A stretch of DNA of 64,000 nucleotides from Tianweitania aestuarii (GCF_018457165.1 NZ_JAFMNX010000001.1:186001-250000); one strand, 5' to 3'; shown: positions 46,745 to 55,779, counted from the stretch's first letter. Notes: a model not told the origin generated them from the letters alone. Translations and numbers: made by a program.

Positions 46745-48781
46745 TCAGGAACGCGGCGCGCCCGGCGGATAAAGACGCCAGATCGCATAGGGCCGCGTTT
46801 GCGGATCGAGTTCGATCGCATGCGACTTGCCGTGCCACGTGAAGTGGTTGCCGTGCAGCATGTCCTCGACCTCGATCGAGGCATCATCCGGCAGATCGAA
46901 CTCCCAAAGCGGCACTTCGAACTGGCAGGACTGCACATTGTGCGGGTCGAGATTGACGTGGAACAGAAGGTAGTTCGACGTCGCCGGATCGAACTTGCCG
47001 TAATACAGGATGTTGTCGTTGTAGGCCTTGAAGAACTTCAAGGACGTGAACTGCTGCAGCGCCGGGTTTTCGCGGCGCAGGCGATTCACCAGACGGATGT
47101 CGTCCTGAATGTTGCCGGGCTGATCCATGTCCCAGATGCGGATCTGGTACTTCTCGGAATCGAGATATTCTTCCTTGCCGGGCATGGGTGCCGCATCGCA
47201 GATCTCGAAGCCGTTATAGATGCCGTAATTGCCGGCAAGCGTCGCCGCCAGCACCAGCCGCGTGCGAAAGCCGGGGCGGCCGGAGGTCTGGAGATAGACC
47301 GGATTGATGTCCGGCGTATTGGCGAAGAAGTTCGGCCGCATGAAATGGCGACAGTCTTCGGTGGTGAGCTCGGTCAGATATTGCTCGAGCTCCCACTTCT
47401 CGTTGCGCCAGGTGAAGTAGGAATAAGACTGCGAATAGCCGACCTTGCCGAGCCGCTTCATCACCTTGGGGCGCGTAAAGGCTTCGGCGAGGAAGATCAC
47501 GTCGGGATGCTGTTCGTGCACTTCCGCGATCATCCACTCCCAGAACGGGAACGGCTTGGTATGCGGATTGTCGACGCGGAAGATCTTCACGCCATGCTCG
47601 ACCCAGTACAGCACGACATCGCGCAGCGCATACCACAGGCCGGGAATGGCATCGCGGTAGAAGTGGACGTTGACGATGTCCTCGTACTTCTTGGGCGGAT
47701 TTTCGGCGAACTTGATCGTGCCGTCCGGCCGCCAGTCGAACCATTCCGGATGCTCCTTGATCCAGGGATGGTCGGGCGAGCACTGGATGGCGAAGTCGAG
47801 CGCGATTTCGAGACCGTGTTCGTGGGCGGCGGCAACGAGCGCGTCGAAGTCCTCGATCGTGCCGAGTTCGGGATGCACGGCATCATGGCCGCCATCGACC
47901 GAACCGATCGCATAGGGACTGCCGACATCGTCCGGACCGGGCGTCAGCGTGTTGTTGCGACCCTTGCGGTTGGTCTTGCCGATCGGGTGGATCGGCGTGA
48001 AGTAAAGCACGTCGAAGCCGAGATCCTGCACATAAGGCAGGCGGTCGATGACATCGCGGAACGTGCCGTGACGGGTCTCGTCATCGGTCATCGAGCGCGG
48101 CATCAGCTCGTACCAGGCCGAGAAGGCTGCTGCCTTGCGATCGACCCAGATCGGCAGATCCTTGTCGTAGCGGGTGAGATTGGCGCGCGGGGCAGCCAGC
48201 TTCATCCAGCCCATGACCTCGTCGGACAAAAGCAGGTCGAGCAGCGCGCTCTCGTCCGTCGTGGAGGCCAACTGATCGGCAACGGGCAGGGCAGGCGCAC
48301 CGTCGCGCGGGGTCTTCATCGCGGCTTCCACGAGGTGGCGGCCTTCGGTCAGCTCGAGCGTGACCTTCTGGCCGGCTGCGACCTTCTTGCGGATTTCATA
48401 GGCCCACTGCGCGTAAAGATCGCGCCAGGCAATGACCGTGAAAGCGGCCGGGCCGTTTTGCTCGAACACCAGTTCGCCGCGCCAGCGGTCGTTGATCACG
48501 AAGGTCAGCGGCGCTTCTTTCCACGCACCATCCTTGCCTTCGCGGTAAAGCAGGGCCGCGTCGAAGGTCTCGTGGCCGTCACCGAAGATGTCGGCTTCCA
48601 CCACAAGCGTTTCACCCACGACCGTCTTGGCGGGAAAACGGCCGCCGTCAATTTCGGGATCGATGCCTTCGATGGCGATGCGGCGCTCAGCCAGCCAGTC
48701 CAGGCGGTCACGCGAAGAAGTGTTTCCGGTTTCCGCGATGGACGGCACCGAACGCACGGCAGTCTTTGATGCTGCACTCAT
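46745..48781 (-). CDS. glgE: Alpha-1,4-glucan:maltose-1-phosphate maltosyltransferase GlgE
   Basis: GH13_3 enzyme of 678 aa that extends alpha-1,4-glucan with maltose from maltose-1-phosphate. Start at the ATG at 48781, preceded by GGGGGGA. Motifs: AWYELMPRS (222-230), TPIHPIGKTNRKGRNN (262-277), DFAIQCSPDHPW, nucleophile Asp404 in IFRVDNPHTKPFPFW, acid Glu433 in LAEAFTRPKVM, all typical of GlgE rather than amylases. It leads the cluster and is 69 bases ahead of treS. An EcfG-like element lies in its upstream region. Confidence 0.97.
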   Translation of the reverse strand: MSAASKTAVRSVPSIAETGNTSSRDRLDWLAERRIAIEGIDPEIDGGRFPAKTVVGETLVVEADIFGDGHETFDAALLYREGKDGAWKEAPLTFVINDRWRGELVFEQNGPAAFTVIAWRDLYAQWAYEIRKKVAAGQKVTLELTEGRHLVEAAMKTPRDGAPALPVADQLASTTDESALLDLLLSDEVMGWMKLAAPRANLTRYDKDLPIWVDRKAAAFSAWYELMPRSMTDDETRHGTFRDVIDRLPYVQDLGFDVLYFTPIHPIGKTNRKGRNNTLTPGPDDVGSPYAIGSVDGGHDAVHPELGTIEDFDALVAAAHEHGLEIALDFAIQCSPDHPWIKEHPEWFDWRPDGTIKFAENPPKKYEDIVNVHFYRDAIPGLWYALRDVVLYWVEHGVKIFRVDNPHTKPFPFWEWMIAEVHEQHPDVIFLAEAFTRPKVMKRLGKVGYSQSYSYFTWRNEKWELEQYLTELTTEDCRHFMRPNFFANTPDINPVYLQTSGRPGFRTRLVLAATLAGNYGIYNGFEICDAAPMPGKEEYLDSEKYQIRIWDMDQPGNIQDDIRLVNRLRRENPALQQFTSLKFFKAYNDNILYYGKFDPATSNYLLFHVNLDPHNVQSCQFEVPLWEFDLPDDASIEVEDMLHGNHFTWHGKSHAIELDPQTRPYAIWRLYPPGAPRS

Positions 48782-48925
48782 GAATGATCCCCCCACATGT
48801 CGCTGTGGTTCAGTACATGGGACGAGGGAGCAAAGCGGCAATGCTTCGTTGCGGGAGAATGCGGAAACGAGCACGTCTGAAACATCAGGCGGAACCTTTG
48901 ATGGGGCTGTCAGGGTCCTGACGGA

Positions 48926-48950
48926 AACTGGTCCCACGAAGGTTGGTTCC
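48926..48950 (-). promoter_or_regulatory. Weak EcfG-like promoter ahead of glgE
   Basis: Minus strand GGAAC-N16-AGTT, one base off the consensus in the -10 half, about 145 bases before glgE. Stress control of trehalose genes is common in alphaproteobacteria, but this match alone is weak. Confidence 0.25.
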
Positions 48951-49040
48951 CGCGCAGATGCTGATGAACCGCGGCTGTCCGGTCCATCCGGCAAATACAG
49001 GCTTGCGCCGGGAGCGGGTAAGCCCTTGCGCCGCAAAGAA

Positions 49041-49065
49041 AAAGGGAGGCTTGCGGCCTCCCTTT
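49041..49065 (-). terminator. Intrinsic terminator of the dpp-like operon
   Basis: Perfect 10-bp stem AAAGGGAGGC / GCCTCCCTTT, loop TTGCG on the plus strand; on the minus strand it ends in CCCTTTTTCTTT, 19 bases after the last transporter gene. Confidence 0.88.
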
Positions 49066-49083
49066 GTGGTTGTGTTCAAGCTG

Positions 49084-49914
49084 TCAGGCAGCCCGCTTTT
49101 TCGCGATACGGGCGCGGATACTTTCCACATCCGCCCGCGGCGTCGCCGCAAACAGCGTCTTTGTGTATTCGTGCTGCGGATCGGAAAAGACCGCGTCGCG
49201 CGAGCCGTATTCCACTGCCTCGCCGTAATACATCACCATCACGTCGTCGGCGATATAGCGGACCACCGACAGGTCGTGGCTGATGAAGACATAGGTCAGC
49301 TGGAACTCGTCCTGCAGATCGGCAAGAAGGTTCAGCACCTGTGCCTGCACCGACAGATCGAGCGCGGATACCGGCTCGTCCAGCACCAGCAGGCGCGGGT
49401 TGAGCATGAGGGCGCGGGCGATTGCGATACGCTGGCGCTGGCCGCCTGAGAACATGTGCGGGTAGCGGTTGTAGTGCTCTTCCGCCAGACCGACCTTCTT
49501 CAGCATCGCCATGGCGCGGTCGCGCCGCTCGGAAGCGCTAACATTGGTGTTGATCTTGAGTGGTTCGCCCAGAACGTCGCCGATCTTCTGGCGCGGGTTG
49601 AGCGAGCCATAAGGGTTCTGGAACACGATCTGCACCTTGCGGCGCATGTCGGTGGTCAAAGCCGCCTTGTTGATGTCGATGGTCTCGTTATCGATCTTCA
49701 ACTCGCCGGATGTCGCCGGATCGATCAGCGTGATGATGCGCGCGAGCGTGGACTTGCCGCAGCCGCTTTCGCCCACGATTGCCAGCGTCTTGCCCTTTTC
49801 GACGGAGAAGGACACGCCCTTGACCGCATGAACGGTGCGAGCCTTGGACAAGAAGCCGCCTGGCACGTGGTAATCGCGCTTGATGTCCTTGGCCTGAAGA
49901 ACGATCTCGCTCAT
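49084..49914 (-). CDS. dppF: Dipeptide/oligopeptide ABC transporter ATP-binding protein (DppF-like)
   Basis: ABC ATPase of 276 aa. Walker A GESGCGKST at about 49-57, the signature MFSGGQRQRIAIARAL, Walker B RLLVLDEPVSALD, and the switch His in FISHDLSVVRY. The C-terminal extension with HEYTKTLFAATP is the oligopeptide-transporter tail. It is the second ATPase of the operon, overlapping dppD by 4 bases, and ends at a strong terminator. It drives import together with DppD, DppB and DppC. Confidence 0.93.
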   Translation of the reverse strand: MSEIVLQAKDIKRDYHVPGGFLSKARTVHAVKGVSFSVEKGKTLAIVGESGCGKSTLARIITLIDPATSGELKIDNETIDINKAALTTDMRRKVQIVFQNPYGSLNPRQKIGDVLGEPLKINTNVSASERRDRAMAMLKKVGLAEEHYNRYPHMFSGGQRQRIAIARALMLNPRLLVLDEPVSALDLSVQAQVLNLLADLQDEFQLTYVFISHDLSVVRYIADDVMVMYYGEAVEYGSRDAVFSDPQHEYTKTLFAATPRADVESIRARIAKKRAA

Positions 49915-50786
49915 AGCGGGGCCTCCAAGGGTGGCGTCTTCACGGCGGATGCCGCTTCGAACTGATGCTGATAATCGCCGATGGTCGGCAGACGATCGCC
50001 GGTTGCATTGTCGGGCAGGGCCGCGAGCAGGGCCTTGGTGTAGTTGCTCTGCGGGTTCTCGAAGAGGGAGAGCACGTCGGCTTCCTCCATCTTGCGGCCC
50101 TTGTACTGCACCACGACGCGATCGGCGGTTTCGGCCACGACACCCATATTGTGGGTGATCATGATCAAGCCCATGCCGTGCTCTTCCTGCAGCGTCATCA
50201 GGAGATCGAGGATCTGCTTCTGGATCGTCACGTCAAGCGCGGTTGTCGGCTCGTCGGCGATCAGGAGCTTGGGATTGCAGGCGATCGCGATGGCGATCAT
50301 GACGCGCTGGCATTGTCCGCCCGACATCTGGTGTGGATAGGACTTCAGCCGCTCAGCGGGTTCGGGAATGCCCACCAGCGTCAACAGCTCGATGGCACGC
50401 TTGCGCCGCTCGGACTTGCCGAGGTTGAGATGCTTGCGCAGCACTTCCTCGATCTGGAAGCCGACCGTAAAGCACGGATTGAGGCTGGCCATCGGCTCCT
50501 GAAAGATCATGGCGACCTCGCGGCCGATGATCTTGCGACGCTCGTTGGGCGACATGGCGAGCATGTCGCGGCCATCGAACATCATGGAGTCGGCCTTGAC
50601 CGTCGCCGAGTCCGGTAGGAGGCCCATGACGGCGAGCATCGACACGGACTTGCCCGAGCCGCTTTCGCCGACAACGGCCAGGACTTCGCGCGGCTCGACG
50701 GTGATGTCGATGCCGTTCACGGCCATGAAGGGACCGGTGGAGGTGTCGAACGAGACCGTGAGGTTCTTGATATCGAGAAGGGGCAT
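49911..50786 (-). CDS. dppD: Dipeptide/oligopeptide ABC transporter ATP-binding protein (DppD-like)
   Basis: ABC ATPase of 291 aa with Walker A GESGSGKS, signature [16 protein letters not shown], Walker [14 protein letters not shown], switch region [11 protein letters not shown], and the C-terminal oligopeptide tail [11 protein letters not shown]. It pairs with DppF as the heterodimeric motor. DppD-type proteins often carry a C-terminal Cys cluster for an iron-sulfur centre; none is seen here. Five bases separate it from dppC. Confidence 0.93.
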   Translation of the reverse strand: MPLLDIKNLTVSFDTSTGPFMAVNGIDITVEPREVLAVVGESGSGKSVSMLAVMGLLPDSATVKADSMMFDGRDMLAMSPNERRKIIGREVAMIFQEPMASLNPCFTVGFQIEEVLRKHLNLGKSERRKRAIELLTLVGIPEPAERLKSYPHQMSGGQCQRVMIAIAIACNPKLLIADEPTTALDVTIQKQILDLLMTLQEEHGMGLIMITHNMGVVAETADRVVVQYKGRKMEEADVLSLFENPQSNYTKALLAALPDNATGDRLPTIGDYQHQFEAASAVKTPPLEAPL

Positions 50787-50791
50787 GAGGA

Positions 50792-51700
50792 TCAGCTCCG
50801 CTTCAGCTTGGGATCAAGCGCATCGCGCAACCCGTCGCCGACGAGGTTGATGGCAAGCACGGTGACGAGGATTGCGAGGCCGGGGAAGGTGACGACCCAC
50901 CAGGCGCGCAGGATGAACTCGCGGGCTTCGGCAAGCATCGTGCCCCATTCCGGAGTCGGCGGCTGTGCGCCCATGCCGAGGAAGCCGAGCGCTGCCGCAT
51001 CGAGAATGGCGTTGGAGAAGGACAAGGTCGCCTGAACGATCAGCGGCGCCATGCAGTTCGGCAGGATGGTCTTGAACATCAGCCGGAAATGGCCGGCGCC
51101 CGCGACACGCGCTGCCGTCACATAGTCCTTGCTCTTTTCCGCCATCACGGCCGCACGCGTCAAACGCACGAAATGCGGCTGCAGCACAAGGGCGATCGCG
51201 ATCATCGCGTTCAAAAGGCCAGGTCCGAGGACCGCAACCAGCACGAGCGCCAGAAGCAGGGACGGGAAAGCGAGGATGATGTCCATCACGCGCATGATCA
51301 CGGTATCGACCCAGCCGCGGGCATAACCCGCAATGACGCCGATGATGATGCCGCCAACAAGCGCGATGGTGGTAACCACGACGCCGATGAACAAGGAATA
51401 CTGCGCGCCATAGATCAGGCGCGACAGGATATCGCGGCCAACCGCATCGGTGCCGAGCGGATAGGCGGCCCGTCCGCCTTCCAGCCAGACCGGCGGCACG
51501 AGGATGGCATCGCGATATTGGGCCGACGGGGCGTGCGGCGCGATCACTGAAGCGAGCAGGGCGACCACGAGGAGGATCGCGAAAACAACGAGGCCGATCA
51601 CGGCGCCCTTGTTTTCGCTGAAGTAGTACCAGAACTCGGCGGCGCGGCGATTGCGCGTCACCTGCGGTTCGGCGATGGCTGTTACGGCATCATTGGACAT
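50792..51700 (-). CDS. dppC: Dipeptide/oligopeptide ABC transporter permease (DppC-like)
   Basis: Inner-membrane permease of 302 aa with about six helices. The N-terminal OppC_N segment (residues about 20-70) and the DAVGRDILSRLIYGAQYSL start of the permease domain are typical. The coupling-helix motif is at RVAGAGHFRLMFKTILPNCMAPL, and the family tail NLVGDGLRDALDPKLKRS is intact. It forms the translocation path with DppB. Confidence 0.93.
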   Translation of the reverse strand: MSNDAVTAIAEPQVTRNRRAAEFWYYFSENKGAVIGLVVFAILLVVALLASVIAPHAPSAQYRDAILVPPVWLEGGRAAYPLGTDAVGRDILSRLIYGAQYSLFIGVVVTTIALVGGIIIGVIAGYARGWVDTVIMRVMDIILAFPSLLLALVLVAVLGPGLLNAMIAIALVLQPHFVRLTRAAVMAEKSKDYVTAARVAGAGHFRLMFKTILPNCMAPLIVQATLSFSNAILDAAALGFLGMGAQPPTPEWGTMLAEAREFILRAWWVVTFPGLAILVTVLAINLVGDGLRDALDPKLKRS

Positions 51701-51710
51701 GGTGTTTTCC

Positions 51711-52715
51711 TCAGTGCCGGATGCGCGGATTGATCAGACCGTAAAGCAGGTCGACGATCAGGTTCACGAACATGATGATGGCGGCGATCATGAGCAGGCC
51801 GCCTTGGATAACGGGATAATCGCGCCGGAACACGGAATCGACCATCCACTTGCCGATGCCCGGCCAGGAGAAGATCGTTTCGGTGAGAATGGCGCCGGCA
51901 AGCATCACGCCGACCTGAAGGCCGATCGTGGTGATCACCGGGATCATCGCGTTGCGCAGGGCATGGATGCCGATGACGCGGAAGGGCGACAGGCCCTTGG
52001 CGCGGGCGGTGCGGACATAATCTTCCGACAGAACTTCCAGCATCGCCGAACGGGTCTGGCGTGCGATCACGGCGAGCGGGATCGTGCCGAGAACGATGGT
52101 CGGCAGGATCAGGTGGCTCGCGGCGGATTTGAACGCGCCGGCCTGACCTGAGATCAGGCTGTCGATCAGCATGAAGCCGGTAACGGGCGGGAAGAAATAA
52201 AGCAGCGAAATGCGGCCCGACACGGGCGTCCACTGCAGGATGCCGGAAAAGAAGATGATCAGCAGCAGGCCCCACCAGAAGATCGGCATGGAATAGCCGA
52301 CGAGAGCCGTGCCCATGATGGTCTGGTCGAAGAAGGAACCGCGCTTGATGGCCGCGAAGATGCCGGCTGGAATGCCGAGAACGATCGCGAAGATGATGGC
52401 GCAAAACGACAGTTCGAGGGTGGCCGGAAACAGGGCGAAGAACTGGTCGAGGATCGGCTGCTTGGTGACGATCGACGTGCCGAAGTCGCCGCGCAGGATG
52501 CCCCAGATATAATCCAGATACTGCACCACGATCGGACGGTCGAAGCCGAGCTGTGCGGAGATCGCGGCATGGCGCTCGGGCGACATCACGCGTTCGCCGG
52601 ACAGCAGCGCAACGGGATCGCCGGGCAACAGCCGGATAAACGAAAAGGCGATGATCGACACGCCAATGAATGTAGGGATGAGCACTGCGAGGCGCCCAAA
52701 CAGGAAGCGGACCAT
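51711..52715 (-). CDS. dppB: Dipeptide/oligopeptide ABC transporter permease (DppB-like)
   Basis: Inner-membrane permease of 334 aa from the ATG at 52715 (family start MVRFLFGRLAVLIPTF). It has the LLPGDP periplasmic motif near 33 and the coupling segment DYVRTARAKGLSPFRVIGIHALRNAMIPV. The C-terminus FVNLIVDLLYGLINPRIRH is typical. The gap to dppA holds a strong stem-loop, so permease expression is probably lower than that of the binding protein. Confidence 0.94.
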   Translation of the reverse strand: MVRFLFGRLAVLIPTFIGVSIIAFSFIRLLPGDPVALLSGERVMSPERHAAISAQLGFDRPIVVQYLDYIWGILRGDFGTSIVTKQPILDQFFALFPATLELSFCAIIFAIVLGIPAGIFAAIKRGSFFDQTIMGTALVGYSMPIFWWGLLLIIFFSGILQWTPVSGRISLLYFFPPVTGFMLIDSLISGQAGAFKSAASHLILPTIVLGTIPLAVIARQTRSAMLEVLSEDYVRTARAKGLSPFRVIGIHALRNAMIPVITTIGLQVGVMLAGAILTETIFSWPGIGKWMVDSVFRRDYPVIQGGLLMIAAIIMFVNLIVDLLYGLINPRIRH

Positions 52716-52770
52716 GTCGGCTCCAAATATAAGAGAAGCCGGATGAACCGGCGGTAGCAAAACGAACGAA

Positions 52771-52801
52771 GCGGGGACGGCCGGATGTCGGCCGTCCCCG
52801 C
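52771..52801 (-). promoter_or_regulatory. Intercistronic stem-loop between dppA and dppB
   Basis: Perfect 13-bp stem GCGGGGACGGCCG / CGGCCGTCCCCGC, loop of 5. On the minus strand it is followed by TTCGTTCGTTTTGC, not a clean U-run, so partial termination or 3'-end protection of the dppA message is more likely than full termination. Confidence 0.75.
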
Positions 52802-52819
52802 TTTTTCAGTCAGGAACGC

Positions 52820-54415
52820 TTATTCCGCCAGATCGACGCCGTCAAAGGCGAAGTCGCCGAGCGGGCTCTGCACGAAGCCGGTCACTTCCTTGCGCATCGG
52901 AACGACGGACAAGGAGTGGTCGACCGTGATCCACGGAGCTTCCTTCTTGAAGATCACCTGCGCCTGCTCATAAAGCTTGGCGCGCTCGGCCTGATCGGAG
53001 CTTTCCTTGGCCTTGGTCACCAGATCGTCGAACTCCTGGTTGCACCACTGTGCGCGGTTGTTGCCGCCCACGGCATCGCAGCCGAGCAGGGTGTCGAGGA
53101 AGTTGTCCGGATCGCCATTATCGCCGGTCCAGCCGAGGATCACCGCGCCGTCGCGGTCCTTGGACTTGGAGCGATCGAGGTATTCGGCCCATTCATAGGA
53201 CACGATCTCGACATTGACGCCGACCTTGGCGAAGTCCGACTGCATCAGCTCGGCCGCACGACGTGCGTTGAGCATGTAGGGACGCGCAACCGGCATAGCC
53301 CAGATCTTCATCGAAAGATCGGTGACGCCGGCATCTTCCAGCATCTTCTTGGCGGCTTCCGGATCGTACGGATCGTCCTGGATGGAGTCGTTGTAGGACC
53401 ACATCGTTGGCGGGATCGGGTTCTTGGCCGGCGTGGCTGCGCCCTGGAACACCGCGTCAACGATCGCCTGCTTGTTCACGGCCATCGAAAGCGCCTTGCG
53501 CACTTCAACCTTGTCGAACGGCGCCTGCGTCGTGTTGAACGCGACATAAGCGATGTTCAGGCCTTCCTGCTCCTCGACCTTCAACGCCGGATTGGCCTTC
53601 ATGGCCTCGACGTCGGCAGCGTTCGGATAAGGCATCAGGTGGCATTCGCCGGCCTGCAGCTTCTGGTAACGAACGGCGGCATCGGTGGTGATGGCGAAAA
53701 CGAGATCGTCGATCTTCTGCGTGCCATTCCAGTAGTCCGGATTGGCCTTATAGCGGATCGCGGCATCCTGCTGGTAAGCCACGAACTGGAACGGGCCGGT
53801 GCCCAGCGGTTGCTGGTTCAGCTTCTCCTTGGTGCCGTCAGCTTCGAGCTTGTCGGCATATTCCTTGGACATGATCGATGCGAACGGCATCGCGACATTG
53901 GCCAGGAACGGTGCTTCCTTGCGCTTGAGCTTGAACTTCACCGTCATGTCGTCGACCTTTTCGATCGAGTCGATCAGCTCCGGAAAGCCCATGCCAGCGA
54001 AGTATTCCCAGGAACCGCCAGCGATGTACTGGTTCCAAGGATTGTCCTTGTTCATCTGACGATCAAACGAGAAGATCACGTCGTCTGCGTTCATCTCGCG
54101 GGTCGGCGTGAAATAGTCGGTGGTCTGGAACTTGACGCCCGGACGCAGCTTGAACGTGTATTCAAGACCGTCGTCGGAGACTTCATAGCTCTCGGCCAGG
54201 CCCGGCTCAGTCTGGGTGGTGCCCTTCTTGAACTCGAGCAGGCGGTTGTAAACCGTGTGCGCTGCCGCATCGAAAGTCGTGCCGGCGGTGTAAAGGCCCG
54301 GATCGAAGCCTTCCGGCGATCCTTCGGAGCAGAAAACGAACGTCTTGGCGCTCGCGGCTCCGCTCAGGATCGTTGCAGTCGCCAGCGCGGCCGCAAAAGT
54401 CAGTTTTTTCAGCAT
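52820..54415 (-). CDS. dppA: Peptide-binding periplasmic protein (DppA-like, SBP family 5)
   Basis: Solute-binding protein of 531 aa from the ATG at 54415, with GGGGAG upstream. Signal peptide residues 1-23 end in ASA-K. Family 5 traits: FCSEGSPEGFDPGLYT at the mature start, GLEYTFKLRPGVKF, PLGTGPFQF and VRKALSMAVNKQAIVD. It resembles E. coli DppA, including NGDPDNFLDTLLGCDAVGGNNRAQWC, so dipeptides are the likely ligand; haem or aminolevulinate import is also known for DppA. First gene of dppABCDF. Confidence 0.93.
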   Translation of the reverse strand: MLKKLTFAAALATATILSGAASAKTFVFCSEGSPEGFDPGLYTAGTTFDAAAHTVYNRLLEFKKGTTQTEPGLAESYEVSDDGLEYTFKLRPGVKFQTTDYFTPTREMNADDVIFSFDRQMNKDNPWNQYIAGGSWEYFAGMGFPELIDSIEKVDDMTVKFKLKRKEAPFLANVAMPFASIMSKEYADKLEADGTKEKLNQQPLGTGPFQFVAYQQDAAIRYKANPDYWNGTQKIDDLVFAITTDAAVRYQKLQAGECHLMPYPNAADVEAMKANPALKVEEQEGLNIAYVAFNTTQAPFDKVEVRKALSMAVNKQAIVDAVFQGAATPAKNPIPPTMWSYNDSIQDDPYDPEAAKKMLEDAGVTDLSMKIWAMPVARPYMLNARRAAELMQSDFAKVGVNVEIVSYEWAEYLDRSKSKDRDGAVILGWTGDNGDPDNFLDTLLGCDAVGGNNRAQWCNQEFDDLVTKAKESSDQAERAKLYEQAQVIFKKEAPWITVDHSLSVVPMRKEVTGFVQSPLGDFAFDGVDLAE

Positions 54416-54660
54416 TACGCACTCCCCTGAAGTGGTTGGAGCTTGCATCCCTGTGCAGCTCTCGAACCCGCATATAAATAACGGAAAAATCGATTTGAAA
54501 AGCCCTGCTGCCCGTTTTGCAGGCTTTGGTAAACGGCTGCTGGAACTCTGCGCACAGCTATCTTGCCGCAGGCGCCTTCGCCAATCACTTTGCGGCGAGT
54601 GGGAAACAAGTGCGGCGGTTGACCGTTGGACCGCAGATGTTTCCAAGGAAAGGAAGACCC

Positions 54661-55167
54661 ATGTCTTTCAAACGCACTTCTTTCAAACGCACTTCTTTCA
54701 AACGCACCTCTTTCAAACGCATGACATTTGCAGCCATCTCGGCGCTGGCTTTCTCCACCGCGATCGCGAGCGCCCAGGTGGGCGGCGGCTCGATCAGCGG
54801 CAGCGGCACGGTGGGCGGCGGCGGATCGGTGGGCAGCGCAACCATCGGTGGCGGCAGCGGCTCGAGCGTTGGCGTTGGCAACACGACGCCGTCTCCCGGT
54901 TCGCCGGTGACACCCAACAGTGGCGTCAACAATTCCGGCGGGATCAACCGCACTTATGGTGCTACCAATTCGAACGATGCGGCCCGCGATATGAATACCA
55001 ACGGCACGGCCAATCGTTCGACCACAACCGGCACGGAAAGCATCCAGCCAGCGCCGGGCGTTTCGCAGCCGGAAAGCATCATCGACCAGCCGAACACGCC
55101 CGATATTCCGATGCCCGGTGAGCCGAACAGCGATCCCGCGACGATGAACCTGCAGAAGGTGCAGTAA
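54661..55167 (+). CDS. Gly/Ser/Asn-rich exported protein with repeated n-region
   Basis: Protein of 168 aa; AAGGAAG precedes the ATG at 54661. Residues 2-20 are four tandem SFKRT-type units (the last SFKRM), giving an unusually long basic n-region before the hydrophobic core TFAAISALAFSTAIASA, with a cut after ASA expected. A second ATG at 54721 would give a normal signal peptide, so the repeats may be an added extension. The mature part is low complexity: GGGSISGSGTVGGGGS-type glycine runs, then Asn/Thr/Pro-rich sequence with no cysteine. Family not recognised; a surface or matrix protein is possible. Confidence 0.7.
   Translation: MSFKRTSFKRTSFKRTSFKRMTFAAISALAFSTAIASAQVGGGSISGSGTVGGGGSVGSATIGGGSGSSVGVGNTTPSPGSPVTPNSGVNNSGGINRTYGATNSNDAARDMNTNGTANRSTTTGTESIQPAPGVSQPESIIDQPNTPDIPMPGEPNSDPATMNLQKVQ
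54664..54723. repeat. Four tandem 15-bp repeats encoding SFKRT
   Basis: Unit TCTTTCAAACGCACT; copies 1 and 2 are identical, copy 3 differs in its last base, copy 4 in its last three bases. The unit length is a multiple of three, so changes in copy number keep the frame and alter only the positive charge of the signal peptide. Confidence 0.95.
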
Positions 55168-55205
55168 CAAGGCCGACTGATCGCTGAACAAGCGACAGGC
55201 GCAAA

Positions 55206-55236
55206 CAAAAACAGCGGGTGAGAGCCCGCTGTTTTG
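55206..55236. terminator. Bidirectional intrinsic terminator
   Basis: Perfect stem AAAACAGCGGG / CCCGCTGTTTT with loop TGAGAG, lying between the stop codons of the Gly-rich protein gene (rightward) and the mucR-like gene (leftward). Confidence 0.9.
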
Positions 55237-55260
55237 CGTTCAAGAAAGAAACGCGTCCGA

Positions 55261-55779
55261 TTACGTCTCGGAGGTCTCCGTGGCTGCAGCCTTAGGCTTG
55301 CGGCCGCGCTTCTTCGGGGCAGGCGCGGGTTCCGGCTCGTCGCGCGTTTCGGGAGCGTCTTCACTGGCCTTGCGGCCGAGACCGAGGCTTTTCGCCAGTT
55401 CCGAGCGCTGCGCGGCGTAATTGGGCGCGACCATCGGATAATCGGCGGGCAGGCCCCATTTGGTGCGGTAATCGTCTGGGGTCATGCCGTAGCTGGTCAT
55501 CAGGTGACGCTTCAGCGAGCGGAACTTCTGGCCGTTTTCCAGGCTGATGAGATAGTCGGGCGTGATCGACTTCTTGATCGGCACGGCGGGCTTTGGCGCT
55601 TCCACCGGCTCTGCCGCCTTGGTTTCGGTGCGCAAACCGGCGAGAGCCGCATGAACGTCGCTGATCAAAAGCGGCAGATCGTTGGACCGCACAGCATTCT
55701 TTGAAACATAAGCTGAAACGATGTCGGCCGTGAGTTCGGCCAAACTACTATTATCGAGTTCCTCTACATCATTCGCCAT
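55261..55779 (-). CDS. mucR: MucR/Ros-family regulator lacking canonical zinc ligands
   Basis: Protein of 172 aa from the ATG at 55779 (AAGGAG upstream). Residues about 74-125 match the MucR core: SITPDYL, the helix KFRSLKRHLMTSYGMTPDDY, and KWGLPADYPMVAPNYA. In Ros/MucR the core carries Cys (and Cys or Asp) plus two His as zinc ligands. Here the first Cys position is Ser79 and the second His position is Ser96, leaving His92. Zinc-independent MucR relatives are known in Mesorhizobium. The C-terminus is a Pro/Lys AT-hook-like tail (KKRGRKPK at 156-163). MucR proteins control exopolysaccharide, motility and surface traits. Confidence 0.88.
   Translation of the reverse strand: MANDVEELDNSSLAELTADIVSAYVSKNAVRSNDLPLLISDVHAALAGLRTETKAAEPVEAPKPAVPIKKSITPDYLISLENGQKFRSLKRHLMTSYGMTPDDYRTKWGLPADYPMVAPNYAAQRSELAKSLGLGRKASEDAPETRDEPEPAPAPKKRGRKPKAAATETSET

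Larger units (their letters stand above)
48782..49083. other. Intergenic region upstream of glgE
   Basis: 302 bases. It holds the glgE leader, an imperfect EcfG-like promoter at 48926-48950, and the terminator of the peptide transporter operon at 49041-49065. The glgE frame remains open upstream, but those codons lack family resemblance. Nothing else recognised. Confidence 0.6.

Noticed and set aside
54664-54723. Short CRISPR-like array
   Set aside because: The four units are contiguous without spacers and code in frame; it is a coding tandem repeat.
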